From contig NZ_NHSK01000106.1 of NCBI RefSeq assembly GCF_016653355.1, positions 1-57,346 of the forward strand: a stretch of 57,346 bases of DNA. Direction: 5' to 3'. The position numbers and the translations under genes were made by a program. How positions within the stretch are numbered: the stretch's first letter is position 1; each line of letters opens with the position of its first letter. This document shows, piece after piece, positions 17,200 to 25,785 of the stretch. The notes under the pieces are model-generated. The model saw only the letters and a program-made list of their open reading frames with translations. It was not told the origin of the DNA and did no database searches. Source of the stretch: Rhodoplanes elegans (GTDB lineage: Bacteria; Pseudomonadota; Alphaproteobacteria; Rhizobiales; Xanthobacteraceae).

Positions 17200-17961
17200 A
17201 TGGGACTGACGCAACTCACGCTCGCCGTCGCCGGCAGCACGCTGCTCGCGCTCGCCGCGTTCACGCCGGCCTACGCGGCACCGATCAAGAACGTCGTCAT
17301 CGTTCACGGCGCTCTCGCCGACGGGTCCGGCTGGCGCAAGGTGCACGATCTGCTGAAGCAGAAGGGCTACAAGGTCACGATCGTGCAGCCGCCGATGACC
17401 TCTCTGCAGGACGACGTTCGTGCCACGCGCCGCATCCTCGATCTGCAGCAGGGTCCCTCGCTCCTGGTCGGCCACAGCTATGGTGGCATGATCGTGACGG
17501 AGGCGGGCAACGCCGACAACGTGGCCGGCCTGGTCTACATCGCGGCCTTCCAGCCCGACGCCGGCGAGACCCTCCTCGATCTCGCCGGCAAGATCCCCGC
17601 GGCCACGAAAGGCATCATGGCGACCTCGGACGAGTATCTGTATCTGGACCCGAAGGTCTACGCCGCGGATTTCGCGGCCGATGTCCCGGCGGCCGAGGCC
17701 GAGTTCATGGCCGCCTCGCAGGTCTTCCCGTCCAAGGCGGCGTTCGAGACCAAGGTGACGACGCCCGCATGGAAGAGCAAGAAGAGCTGGGCGCTCGTCG
17801 CGACCGACGATCGTGCGATCAGCCCCGACCTCATGCGGATGATGGCGCGGCGCGCCGAGAGCGAGACCGTCGAGGTGAAGGCGAGCCACGCCGTGTTCAT
17901 GTCGAAGCCCGACGCGGTCGCGACTCTCATCGAGGACGCCGCGAAGGCGCTCACGAAGTGA
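17200..17961 (+). CDS. Exported alpha/beta hydrolase
   Basis: 253 aa. A signal peptide (about residues 1-26, 'LLALAAFTPAYAA') is followed by an alpha/beta hydrolase fold. The oxyanion strand is 'NVVIVHGALADGSGW', and the nucleophile elbow GHSYGG has Ser as nucleophile (about residue 98). The acid is in 'ALVATDDRAISP', and His is near 'VKASHAVFMSKP'. This matches the small salicylate-esterase/EstA-like hydrolases of Rhizobiales. ATG 17200 is chosen because GGAGGA lies 9 bases upstream; the frame is open from 17071 but only this start gives the signal peptide. The last nine codons plus 100 downstream bases are duplicated at 53294. Confidence 0.88.
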   Translation: MGLTQLTLAVAGSTLLALAAFTPAYAAPIKNVVIVHGALADGSGWRKVHDLLKQKGYKVTIVQPPMTSLQDDVRATRRILDLQQGPSLLVGHSYGGMIVTEAGNADNVAGLVYIAAFQPDAGETLLDLAGKIPAATKGIMATSDEYLYLDPKVYAADFAADVPAAEAEFMAASQVFPSKAAFETKVTTPAWKSKKSWALVATDDRAISPDLMRMMARRAESETVEVKASHAVFMSKPDAVATLIEDAAKALTK

Positions 17962-18056
17962 CGGCATGCTGAAGAGGCGGCACGTCGTTCGCGGCGTGCT
18001 CCTCGCCCCACTCCTCCTTCATGGGCAGGTCGGCGCGGTCACAGGCTGCGCGCATG
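17929..18056 (+). repeat. 128-base duplicated segment, left copy (hydrolase tail)
   Basis: Covers the last codons of the hydrolase (IEDAAKALTK) and about 95 bases beyond. It matches 53294-53421 over 128 bases without gaps and with about seven differences. On the minus strand both copies keep an open frame beginning 'MRAACDRADL', which may be a tiny gene or chance. Confidence 0.85.
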
Positions 18057-18123
18057 CCCGAGATCAACCCGAAGAGCGACTCGGTGGCGCAGCGCGGATC
18101 ATATGCCGCGCGAGGAGCATGCC

Positions 18124-19806
18124 ATGCAATCGGATTCCGAAGGCCTCGACCACGCATCTCCGAACGCTGGTCGTCGGTCGCATCGCGATGCGAATGATCG
18201 ACGGAGCTTCGACTTCATCGTCTGCGGTGCCGGCTCTGCCGGATGCGTGGTCGCGGCGAGGTTGGCGGAGCAGCACGATGCCCAGGTGCTGCTGCTCGAA
18301 GCCGGCGGCGGCGACACGTCGCCGACCATCGTGGACCCCGCGCAATGGGCGTTGAACCTCGGTTCGGAGCGTGACTGGGCGTTCGAGAGCGAGCCCAATG
18401 CGGGCCTGAACGGACGTCGGCTGCAGCTGAACATGGGCAAAGGCCTGGGCGGCGGCTCCAGCATCAACGTCATGGTCTGGGCGCGGGGCCACCAGGCGGA
18501 CTGGGATCATTTCGCGGCGGAGGCCGGCGATCCGGCCTGGGGTTATCGATCCGTGCTCGGCTATTTTCGCCGCATCGAGAACTGGCAGGGCAAGGCCGAC
18601 ACGTTGCGCCGCGGATCCGGCGGTCCCGTGCATGTGGCGCAGCCGGATTCACCGAAGCCGGTCGCCTGTGCGATGGTCGAGGCCGCGGCCCTCGTCGGCA
18701 TCCCGCGGTTCGACAGCCCGAACGGCGAGATGATGGAAGCTCCCGGCGGCGTCGCGATCGCCGATCTGCGCATTCGCGACGGACAGCGCGAGTCGGTGCA
18801 TCAGTCTTATACGGCTCCACGCATGCACCAGGGGAACCTGACGGTGCTGACCGGCGCGCTCGTGTGCCGCCTCCGCCTCGACGGTCGCAGGGTGACCGCA
18901 GTGGAGGCCCTCGTCGGCGGGCAATTGCTGACGTTCGAGACACGCTGCGAGGTCGTCCTGTCGCTCGGCGCCGTCCACACGCCGAAGGTGCTGATGCAAT
19001 CCGGGATCGGCCCTCGGGACGAGCTGCACGCTCACGGGCTCGACGTCGTCCAGCATCTGCCGGGCGTGGGCCGGAATCACCAGGATCACGTGGCCTTCGG
19101 CTGCACGTGGCAGTACGTCGAGCCGCAGGAGATCGGCAGCGGCGGCTGCGAAGCGACCTTGCATTGGAAGAGCGACGCGCGCCACGACGCGCCCGACATC
19201 TTGCAGTGCCAGCTCGGGTTCGCGGTGCCGTCGCCAGCCGAGGTCGGTGTGGCGCCCCCCGAGCATGGCTGGACCATGTTCGCCGGGCTGGCTCAGCCGA
19301 AGAGCCGCGGCCGCCTTCGTCTGTCCGGACCCCATCCGAGCGACCCGATGCTGATCGAGCCGAACCTTCTCAGCGAGCCCGAGGACATGACTGCGGCGCT
19401 CGCGGCCGTCGCGCTGTGCCGGGAGATCGGCAACCATCCGGTCTTCGGCCGAATCGTGCAGCGGGAGGTCGTGCCACGACAGCACGACCGCGCCGGCATG
19501 GAGCAGTTCATCAGGAACTCGGCGGTGACGTACTGGCACCAGTCCGGCACCGCCAAGATGGGCCGTGACGCCATGGCTGTCGTCGATCATCAGCTTCGGG
19601 TCTACGGCATCGACAATCTCCGTATCGCCGACGCGTCGATCATGCCGCGGATCACGTCGGGCAACACGATGGCCCCTTGCGTGGTCATCGGCGAGCGCGC
19701 GGCGGACATGATCCGCGCCGCGCACGGCCTGCAGGACGAAAGCCGCGAACCTGACCTGGCCGTCCACCATCCGAACGTCGCCGTCCGAAACGAGGCAGAG
19801 TTGTAG
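18124..19806 (+). CDS. GMC-family FAD oxidoreductase (choline dehydrogenase-like)
   Basis: 560 aa. The N-terminal FAD dinucleotide motif is 'FIVCGAGSAGCVVAARLAE'. A GMC signature region includes 'NMGKGLGGGSSINVMVWARG', and the C-terminal catalytic His is in 'YWHQSGTAKMG', followed by 'SGNTMAPCVVIGERAA'. The family oxidises alcohols (choline, glucose, polyethylene glycol, alkanols), and the residues here fit the choline/alcohol dehydrogenase branch. No signal peptide, so probably cytoplasmic. ATG 18124 has GAGGAG seven bases upstream; another in-frame ATG is at 18103. The His in HQSGT corresponds to the conserved GMC base. Confidence 0.88.
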   Translation: MQSDSEGLDHASPNAGRRSHRDANDRRSFDFIVCGAGSAGCVVAARLAEQHDAQVLLLEAGGGDTSPTIVDPAQWALNLGSERDWAFESEPNAGLNGRRLQLNMGKGLGGGSSINVMVWARGHQADWDHFAAEAGDPAWGYRSVLGYFRRIENWQGKADTLRRGSGGPVHVAQPDSPKPVACAMVEAAALVGIPRFDSPNGEMMEAPGGVAIADLRIRDGQRESVHQSYTAPRMHQGNLTVLTGALVCRLRLDGRRVTAVEALVGGQLLTFETRCEVVLSLGAVHTPKVLMQSGIGPRDELHAHGLDVVQHLPGVGRNHQDHVAFGCTWQYVEPQEIGSGGCEATLHWKSDARHDAPDILQCQLGFAVPSPAEVGVAPPEHGWTMFAGLAQPKSRGRLRLSGPHPSDPMLIEPNLLSEPEDMTAALAAVALCREIGNHPVFGRIVQREVVPRQHDRAGMEQFIRNSAVTYWHQSGTAKMGRDAMAVVDHQLRVYGIDNLRIADASIMPRITSGNTMAPCVVIGERAADMIRAAHGLQDESREPDLAVHHPNVAVRNEAEL

Positions 19807-20152
19807 GCTACCGGCGCGACAGTCGGGTCTGGGCCTCTGGCGAATGCGCCGAGGCCGAACCGTATCGACGGGTGTAGCGGCCGCTCACGTTCCACCGAGC
19901 GGCTGCTCATCACCTGAGTGTGACCGCAACCGGGAACAAGTTGCAGAGACCCGCAGCCACGATTCGAGCTACTTCGTGCACGGCACAGCGCGACGATCCA
20001 CTCACTCCGGATCGTCTGCGCCGGCATCGGATCCTTCGCGACGACGACGGCGAGGACGTGTGGCGAGCAGCGGAGAGACACGTGACCATGTGCGACATGG
20101 AGACATGGGAGGGCGTCCTGATGTGGATCGAGCAGCTGGCGTGGTTGGTTCG
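19807..20152. other. Intergenic; no gene seen
   Basis: Both strands carry only short overlapping frames. A plus-strand frame (19920-20156) overlaps the regulator start by four bases, but it has no ribosome binding site and a random-looking product. The stretch presumably holds the regulator's promoter. Confidence 0.45.
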
Positions 20153-20971
20153 ATGAGCGATCATCCCGCGGATTCGGAGCGGACCGTCGCGTCGGGACCC
20201 GCTTCGAGCCGCGACGACAGTACCGGCGAGGGCGCTGGCTCCGCGGCCGATCTCGCGGTGGACCGGATCTTGGTCGTCGACGACGACCCCACGCTCCGCC
20301 GCATGATCACGAGCTACTTCGAGGAGCACGACATCCCCTCGGTCGCGGTCGGCGGGCGATCGGAATTCGGCCGTCACTTCGGCGCGAGCGAGCCGGGGCT
20401 GGTCATTCTCGACCTGCGGCTCGGAACTGACGACGGCCTCGATCTGCTCCGCGAGATTCGATCGCGGTCCGATGTGCCGGTGATCATCACCACCGGCCAC
20501 CGCCGCGACGAGATCGACCGGGTGCTCGGCCTCGAGCTCGGGGCGGACGACTACGTCACCAAGCCGTTCAGCTTGCGCGAGTTGCTCGCCCGGGTGAAGG
20601 CGGTGTTGCGCCGGCAGGAGTTCGGGCGTCAGGCGCGCAGCCGCAATCCGGAACGCGGCGGCTACCGGTTCGGCGGCTGGCGGCTCGAGCGGCGCAATCG
20701 CCGGCTGATCGATCCCGCCGGTGAGCCCGTCGCGTTGACCAAGGGCGAGTACGCGCTGCTGCTCGCCTTCCTCGAAGCGCCGCGGCGGCCGCTCTCACGC
20801 GAGCATCTTCTGCAAGCGACCCGGGTGCACGAGGACATCTACGACCGCAGCATCGACGTCCAGGTGCTCCGTCTCAGGCGCAAGTTGGAGGTCGATTCGA
20901 GCGCGCCACGGGTGATCCGCACCGAGCGCGGCGTCGGTTACGTGTTCGATCTGTCGGTCGAGCCGTTCTGA
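20153..20971 (+). CDS. OmpR-family response regulator (VirG-like)
   Basis: 272 aa. An N-terminal extension of about 36 residues precedes the receiver domain: acidic pocket 'ILVVDDDP', phosphoacceptor Asp in 'VILDLRLGTDDG', Lys in 'YVTKPFS'. A winged-helix DNA-binding domain follows (about 165-268, ending 'VIRTERGVGYVFDL'). The pattern is that of VirG-like regulators that pair with VirA-like kinases, and the matching kinase is encoded at 22704 after two cytochrome genes. The ATG at 20153 follows a gap without an obvious Shine-Dalgarno. It probably binds the element found at 20972 and 25420 (inference). Confidence 0.85.
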   Translation: MSDHPADSERTVASGPASSRDDSTGEGAGSAADLAVDRILVVDDDPTLRRMITSYFEEHDIPSVAVGGRSEFGRHFGASEPGLVILDLRLGTDDGLDLLREIRSRSDVPVIITTGHRRDEIDRVLGLELGADDYVTKPFSLRELLARVKAVLRRQEFGRQARSRNPERGGYRFGGWRLERRNRRLIDPAGEPVALTKGEYALLLAFLEAPRRPLSREHLLQATRVHEDIYDRSIDVQVLRLRRKLEVDSSAPRVIRTERGVGYVFDLSVEPF

Positions 20972-21015
20972 TTACGGATGTAGCCGAATTCTCCCATGGC
21001 GAAACCGTGCCGTAG
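20972..21015 (+). promoter_or_regulatory. Shared upstream element, cytochrome operon copy
   Basis: TTAC, GA.GTAGCC, TTCT, then GAAAC at offset 29 and GTAG at offset 40. The same blocks occur at identical spacing at 25420-25463, about 28 of 44 positions matching without gaps. It begins just after the regulator stop and lies about 50-95 bases before the cytochrome start. Likely a promoter or activator site. Confidence 0.45.
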
Positions 21016-21065
21016 TCTCGCGCCTCCACGTTCGTTTCCTTCGGAAGCACCCGCAGGAGAGCGAT

Positions 21066-21632
21066 GTGGAGAGTACCCGAGATACCGACTCGCGCCACCG
21101 AGCGCAGCGCCGACTCGGCCTGGCGCGCTCCATTTGGCTCGGGCTCGTCGTCGCGGCTCTCGCGCTCGGCGCGCTGGTCCTGAACGGTCGGTCGGGGATG
21201 ACGGCCGTCGAGCGCGGCGCGTATCTGGTGACTTTGGGCGGATGCGCGGATTGTCACACGCCGGGGCACTTTCTCGGCCGTCCGGATGCGACCCGGCATC
21301 TCGGCGGGTCCGATGTCGGCTTCGAAATTCCCTCGCTCGGCGTTTTCTACGGTCCGAACATCACGCCCGACGACGACACCGGCATCGGGTCCTGGAGCGA
21401 GGCGGAGATCGTGACGGCGTTGCAGACCGGGTTCCGCCCCGACGGCCGCGGGCTCGCACCGGTGATGCCGTGGCGCGCCTTCGCGCAGCTCACGCCGGAG
21501 GACGCGCGGGCGATCGCCGCTTATCTGAAACACGTCCCGGCCGTGAAGAACAAGGTTCCGGGCCCGCTCGGTCCCGGCGAGCAAGCCCCCGCTTTCGTGA
21601 TGCGGATCGTGCCGCCGACGGCGCCGCCATGA
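21066..21632 (+). CDS. Membrane-anchored mono-heme cytochrome c
   Basis: 188 aa. Uncleaved anchor or signal at about residues 20-42 ('IWLGLVVAALALGALVL'), then a class I cytochrome c with heme motif CADCH (about residue 60) and a downstream Met candidate in 'LAPVMPWRAF'. This subgroup resembles the cytochrome subunits of alcohol/aldehyde dehydrogenases. The likely start is GTG 21066 after GGAGA; ATG 21064 is in another frame. It is followed directly by the di-heme gene (one-base gap), so the two probably exchange electrons in the periplasm. Confidence 0.82.
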   Translation: MESTRDTDSRHRAQRRLGLARSIWLGLVVAALALGALVLNGRSGMTAVERGAYLVTLGGCADCHTPGHFLGRPDATRHLGGSDVGFEIPSLGVFYGPNITPDDDTGIGSWSEAEIVTALQTGFRPDGRGLAPVMPWRAFAQLTPEDARAIAAYLKHVPAVKNKVPGPLGPGEQAPAFVMRIVPPTAPP

Positions 21633-21633
21633 C

Positions 21634-22707
21634 GTGAGCGGCGGAACCAGAAAGCCGAGTGTCATGGGGGTCCTCCGGAACGCAGAGACTTCATCGGGGC
21701 TGCGCAGGCTCGGGTGGCGCGACCGCGCGATGCGCCGATCGCTCGTCGCCGTCGTCTCCGGCGCGCTGACGGTCGTGATACTCACCTTCGGCATGCTCGC
21801 GGCCGCTTCGGACCACGATCCGGCGGCGCCGGATCGCGACGCGGCGGCGCGCGCATCGCCGCTTCGGGAGCCCATCACCCCGATCGGGCCCGCGCCGGAC
21901 GCCGATCCGGCGAAGCTCGCGCTCGGCGAGCGGCTGTTCGCGGATCCGCGGCTGTCGGGGAACGGCCGTCGAAGCTGCATGTCGTGTCACGACCTCTCCA
22001 CCAACGGCGCGACCGGCAATCGCCTGGATACGGCCCTCGACGGGACGACCACGCTCCCGCTCAACACCGGGACGGTGTTCAATGCGGCGCTCGCCTTTCG
22101 CCTGAACTGGGAGGGCGCTTATCGCACCTTCGAGTCTCAGGTCGAGGCGTCCTTCGTCAATCCGCTGGTGATGGGAACCACGATGGACGCGGTCGTCGCG
22201 AGGCTCGACGCGGACCCCGACATGGTCGGCCGCTTCCGCGCCGCCTATGGCCGCGGGCCGGACGCCGCGAGCCTTCTCGACGCTCTCGCGACCTTTCTGC
22301 GCTCGCTGGTCACGCCCGGAAGCCGGTTCGATCGCTGGCTCGCAGGAGAGTCGGGCGTCCTCACGGCACGCGAGGTCGAAGGCTACCGTCTGTTCAAGCA
22401 GCTCGGCTGCATCGCGTGCCATCAAGGCGCAGCGGTCGGCGCCAACATGTTCCAGCGGCACGGCATCTTTCGACCGCTCGCCTCGCCCGAGCCGGCCGTG
22501 GTGCGGGTGCCGAGCCTGCGCAACGTCGTCGCGACGGCGCCGTATTTCCACGACGGCAGCGCCCCGACACTCGCCGACGCGGTCCGACGAATGGGAGTGG
22601 CCCAGCTCGATCACCGCCTCGACGATGGACAGGTGTCCGCCATCGTCGACTTTCTAGGCACCCTCACCGGTGAGTATCGGAACCGGCGCGTCGAGCCCCC
22701 GCCATGA
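21634..22707 (+). CDS. Di-heme cytochrome c peroxidase / MauG-like protein
   Basis: Up to 357 aa. Two heme-binding motifs, CMSCH (about residue 112) and CIACH (about 262), with 'LGERLFADPRLSGNG' ahead of the first and 'VRVPSLRNVVATAPYFHDG' near the C-terminus, are hallmarks of the bacterial di-heme peroxidase family. A membrane helix or signal precedes ('LVAVVSGALTVVILTFGMLA'). It could reduce peroxide or act as a MauG-like oxidase. The start is uncertain: GTG 21634, ATG 21664 or ATG 21730 (just before the signal). Its stop overlaps the kinase start (ATGA), so heme proteins and sensor are co-translated. Confidence 0.83.
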   Translation: MSGGTRKPSVMGVLRNAETSSGLRRLGWRDRAMRRSLVAVVSGALTVVILTFGMLAAASDHDPAAPDRDAAARASPLREPITPIGPAPDADPAKLALGERLFADPRLSGNGRRSCMSCHDLSTNGATGNRLDTALDGTTTLPLNTGTVFNAALAFRLNWEGAYRTFESQVEASFVNPLVMGTTMDAVVARLDADPDMVGRFRAAYGRGPDAASLLDALATFLRSLVTPGSRFDRWLAGESGVLTAREVEGYRLFKQLGCIACHQGAAVGANMFQRHGIFRPLASPEPAVVRVPSLRNVVATAPYFHDGSAPTLADAVRRMGVAQLDHRLDDGQVSAIVDFLGTLTGEYRNRRVEPPP

Positions 22708-25202
22708 AAGCCACCGCAGCCGTCACGGCCGTCCTGCTTCTGCTTCTGCTGCTCACCGGACTGTGGCTGCGTGGCCTCGACCTCGACACCTCCCGGTACG
22801 GCACCTCGTTGCGTACGCTCGACGAGGTCGCGATGGCAGAGAGGGCGTTGCAGCGTGACGTGGTGACGGCGCGCGCCGGCCTGCTGCGCAACTACGATTC
22901 GCTGTCCGCAGCGGTGAGCAGGCTCGATGACGCGGTCGCCAAACTGCGGGATGCCGCGATCGACGATTCCGAGCGGATGGCTGCGATCGACGATCTCGAG
23001 AGGCTGATCGCAAGGCAGGGGACTTTGGTCGAGCGGTTCAAGAGCAGCAATGCACTGCTGCAGAACTCGCTGTCGTATTTCGGCCTGTTCAGCGCTCGTC
23101 TCGCCGCATCCGATCGGAATGGTCCGGTGATCGCCGCGACGACCAGCCTGGCCGCCGCCATGCTGAACCTCACGCTCGACACCTCCCCGGATGCCGCCGC
23201 AGCCGTCAAGCAACGCCTCGATGCGCTCCGCGCCCTGAGAAGCCCCGACAACGAAGACGCGATCCATGCCGTCTCGGCGCACGGCGAGATGCTTCACGCC
23301 ACCCTGCCGGCGACCGACGCTTTGGTGAAGGAGGTCGTGTCTCTGCCGGTCGATCGCGCCCGCGAGGCGCTGGCGGCGATCGTGGTGCGCCGGCAGGACG
23401 AGGCGAGGGCGTCGGCGAACCGGTCGCGCGCGCTGCTGTTCGCGATCTCGGTCCTGCTGGTGGCCGCCCTGGTCCAGCTCGGGCGCCTGCTGCACCGGCG
23501 CGCGAGCGAGCTGCGGTCCCTCGCCGCGGCCGAGCATGTGATCGCCGGCGTGTCGACCCGTCTCGTCGGTTCGCGGCCGGACGAGATCGACGATGGGATC
23601 GTCGGCGCGCTCGAGGCCTTCGCCGGCATCTTCGGGGCGGACCGCGCCTATGTGGTGACGGCGGGCTCGCCGCCCGAGATCCATCGGTGGGCGCGGCCCG
23701 GCCTGGACTTTCCGTCTGGATGGCCGGAGCAGGCGATCGGTCTCGGAGCCTGGCTGAACGCCGGCGCGGCCCGGTCGATCAGTCTCCCGCAATTCGATCG
23801 TCTGCCGCCCGGGCCGGACCGGACACTGCTGTCGGCCGTGGCGCCGAAGGGCTGGTTCTGCACGCCGAGCACCAACGGATGGAGCCGTCTTCTCGGCTAC
23901 GACGCCGTTCGATCGGAAAGCCTGAGCGAATCCGTCGACGGTGTGTTGGGCCGGATGGCGTTCGACGTCGTGGCGAACGCGCTCGATCGGCAGCAGGCGG
24001 AGCAGGAGCGCGTGCGCCTCGAGGCGATCCTGCAACGGGCCCGCCGGATGGAGACCCTCGGTGCGTTCGCGAGCGGGATCGCGCACAACTTCAACAACAT
24101 CGTCGCCGCCATTCTGGGCTACGCGGAGATCGCCGGGGCGCAGGCGGAGCGCGGAACGCGCCTCGCCCGCAGCCTGGCCGAGATCCAGCGGGCGAGCGAG
24201 CGGGCACGTGATCTCGTCGACCAGATCCTCACCTTCGGCCGCCGCGGCGAGATGCCGAGAACGTGGGTTTCGGTCACGACGCTGGTCGACGAGGCGAGGT
24301 CGCTCCTCGCGGCCTCTCTGCCGGCTCACGTCCGGCTCGATGTCCGGATCACAGAGAGCGCCGGGGCCGTGCTCGGTGATCCGGTGCAGCTCCAGCAGGT
24401 GGTGCTGAACCTGTGCAACAACGCCGCCCAGGCGATGGACGGCGATGGCCGGATCGTGCTCGAGGCCGGCCTGCAGGTGCGCATGACGTCGCTGCGCGAC
24501 GACGGCATCGCGCTCGCGCCGGGTCCTTGGGTGCTGCTCTCCGTGAGTGATACCGGGCGCGGAATGAGCGCGGCGACACTGGAACGGATCTTCGAGCCGT
24601 TCTTCACCACGCGGCCGGAGGGCAACGGCCTCGGGCTCGCGACCGTGCGGGAGATTGTGCGGGAGCATGGCGGCACGGTGATCGCCAGCAGCACGCGCGG
24701 CGTCGGAAGCCGGTTCGAGGTCTGGCTTCCGTCCGCCGGGCAGGAGGACTGCGACGCTGTTTCCTCGCGAACGCCCGTCGGGCACGGGGAGGGCGAGACC
24801 GTGCTGCTGATCTCGCCGGAGCGCGAGCATCTGCTCCACGACGAGGAGATGCTGGCGGCGCTCGGCTACGAGCCGGTCGGATTCGCCGACCCGACCGCAG
24901 CGGTCGCCGGCGACGGAGCGGTGCCGTCACGCTTCGACCTCGCCCTGGTGTGCCAACCCGACGGCTCGCGCACCGCGGCGGATGCCGCAGCGATGCTGCA
25001 TCGCCTCGCGCCCGAGCTGCCGATCGTCGTCGCGATCCATTCAGCGATCGAGTCCGGCTCTGCATCGGTCACCCGTGCCGGCATTTGCGACATCGTTCAT
25101 TATCCTCTCGTGTCCGACGAGCTCGCCGAGACCCTGGCGCGATGCATCCCAAACCCGCGCAGTCGCCGACACCGGACTTCGGACGTCGAGACCGTCGATT
25201 GA
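22704..25202 (+). CDS. VirA-like hybrid sensor histidine kinase with degenerate receiver
   Basis: 832 aa. N-terminal helix (residues 4-23), a periplasmic helical domain of about 220 residues, and a second helix near 245 ('LLFAISVLLVAALVQLGRLL'). A GAF-like region follows (about 270-420). The kinase core has H-box 'IAHNFNNIVAAILGYAE', N-box 'LNLCNNAAQAM', 'DTGRGM', 'EPFFTT' and 'GNGLGLAT'. The C-terminal receiver-like domain (about 700-820) has lost the phosphoacceptor: the expected Asp position in 'FDLALVCQPDGS' is Cys. The layout matches the VirA-like kinases that accompany PQQ-alcohol oxidation or cytochrome genes. It probably senses a periplasmic compound and phosphorylates the regulator at 20153. 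Confidence 0.86.
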   Translation: MKATAAVTAVLLLLLLLTGLWLRGLDLDTSRYGTSLRTLDEVAMAERALQRDVVTARAGLLRNYDSLSAAVSRLDDAVAKLRDAAIDDSERMAAIDDLERLIARQGTLVERFKSSNALLQNSLSYFGLFSARLAASDRNGPVIAATTSLAAAMLNLTLDTSPDAAAAVKQRLDALRALRSPDNEDAIHAVSAHGEMLHATLPATDALVKEVVSLPVDRAREALAAIVVRRQDEARASANRSRALLFAISVLLVAALVQLGRLLHRRASELRSLAAAEHVIAGVSTRLVGSRPDEIDDGIVGALEAFAGIFGADRAYVVTAGSPPEIHRWARPGLDFPSGWPEQAIGLGAWLNAGAARSISLPQFDRLPPGPDRTLLSAVAPKGWFCTPSTNGWSRLLGYDAVRSESLSESVDGVLGRMAFDVVANALDRQQAEQERVRLEAILQRARRMETLGAFASGIAHNFNNIVAAILGYAEIAGAQAERGTRLARSLAEIQRASERARDLVDQILTFGRRGEMPRTWVSVTTLVDEARSLLAASLPAHVRLDVRITESAGAVLGDPVQLQQVVLNLCNNAAQAMDGDGRIVLEAGLQVRMTSLRDDGIALAPGPWVLLSVSDTGRGMSAATLERIFEPFFTTRPEGNGLGLATVREIVREHGGTVIASSTRGVGSRFEVWLPSAGQEDCDAVSSRTPVGHGEGETVLLISPEREHLLHDEEMLAALGYEPVGFADPTAAVAGDGAVPSRFDLALVCQPDGSRTAADAAAMLHRLAPELPIVVAIHSAIESGSASVTRAGICDIVHYPLVSDELAETLARCIPNPRSRRHRTSDVETVD

Positions 25203-25419
25203 CCCGAGATCGGTCTTCCGGGCCGGCCGTTCCACGTCAGCGAGTTCGACCCGTCTGCAAGTCTCGGCCGCCGAATAACAGTGTCGCACACGGCCGCGCA
25301 CCAGCCGGCGATCGGCTCACGCCTCCACGCTTCGCGCCCACGTGACAGGCTCTGGTGGCCGTCCCGTGCGATCCGTGCGTGTCGAACTAATCACGGACCC
25401 GGTTGACACCTCGCCATTG
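25203..25419. other. Intergenic leading to the small secreted protein
   Basis: No gene. A TTGACA at 25403-25408 precedes the shared element by 11 bases. A matching -10 hexamer at normal spacing is not obvious. Confidence 0.4.
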
Positions 25420-25463
25420 TTACTGACGTAGCCCTGTTCTGCGTCGCCGAAACAAATCGGTAG
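25420..25463 (+). promoter_or_regulatory. Shared upstream element, small-protein copy
   Basis: Same blocks and spacing as at 20972: TTAC, GA.GTAGCC, TTCT, GAAAC at offset 29, GTAG at offset 40. It ends about 60 bases before the ATG of the 87-aa protein; the matching block in the other copy ends about 50 bases before its gene. Confidence 0.45.
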
Positions 25464-25521
25464 CGGCGGGTCGCCAGATTGCTTGGGCCGGCACGAAGGC
25501 CGGAGCAGAAGGAGAACCGAG

Positions 25522-25785
25522 ATGAAGACCACGATGACCATCGCTTTCGCTCTCGTGTCGCTGGTGGCGGTGGGCGCCGGCGCGATCGCGCAGCCGGCGC
25601 ACCACGGGAACGGCGACCGCATCCGCCACGAGGCCGGGCCCATGTTCCGGGCCTACGCGCCCGCGGCCGGCGATCCGCGTCAGGCCTATGCGTCCGAGCC
25701 GTCCTATCGGCAGGACGCACCCGCCTTCGGACGTTCGAGCTCGCAGGAGCGCTGGTTCGATCAGGCGAAGGGGCACATCGATTGA
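25522..25785 (+). CDS. Small secreted protein of unknown function
   Basis: 87 aa. Clear signal peptide ('FALVSLVAVGAGAIA', cleavage near residue 23), then a mature part rich in His, Arg, Tyr and Pro with no Cys. I do not recognise the family. GGAG lies 8-11 bases before the ATG. It follows the kinase by 320 bases and shares an upstream element with the cytochrome operon, so it may be a periplasmic member of the same regulon. No CxxCH, so it is not a cytochrome. Confidence 0.72.
   Translation: MKTTMTIAFALVSLVAVGAGAIAQPAHHGNGDRIRHEAGPMFRAYAPAAGDPRQAYASEPSYRQDAPAFGRSSSQERWFDQAKGHID

Noticed and set aside
17951-18157. Minus-strand mini-gene 'MRAACDRADL...' in the duplicated segment
   Set aside because: It is open in both copies, but differences between copies change amino acids freely and there is no ribosome binding site.
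22611-24839. 742-codon minus-strand frame opposite the kinase
   Set aside because: No motif, and the plus strand contains all histidine kinase boxes.
25403-25431. Sigma-70 promoter with TTGACA at 25403
   Set aside because: No acceptable -10 hexamer at 16-18 bases; the conserved element at 25420 is a better candidate signal.
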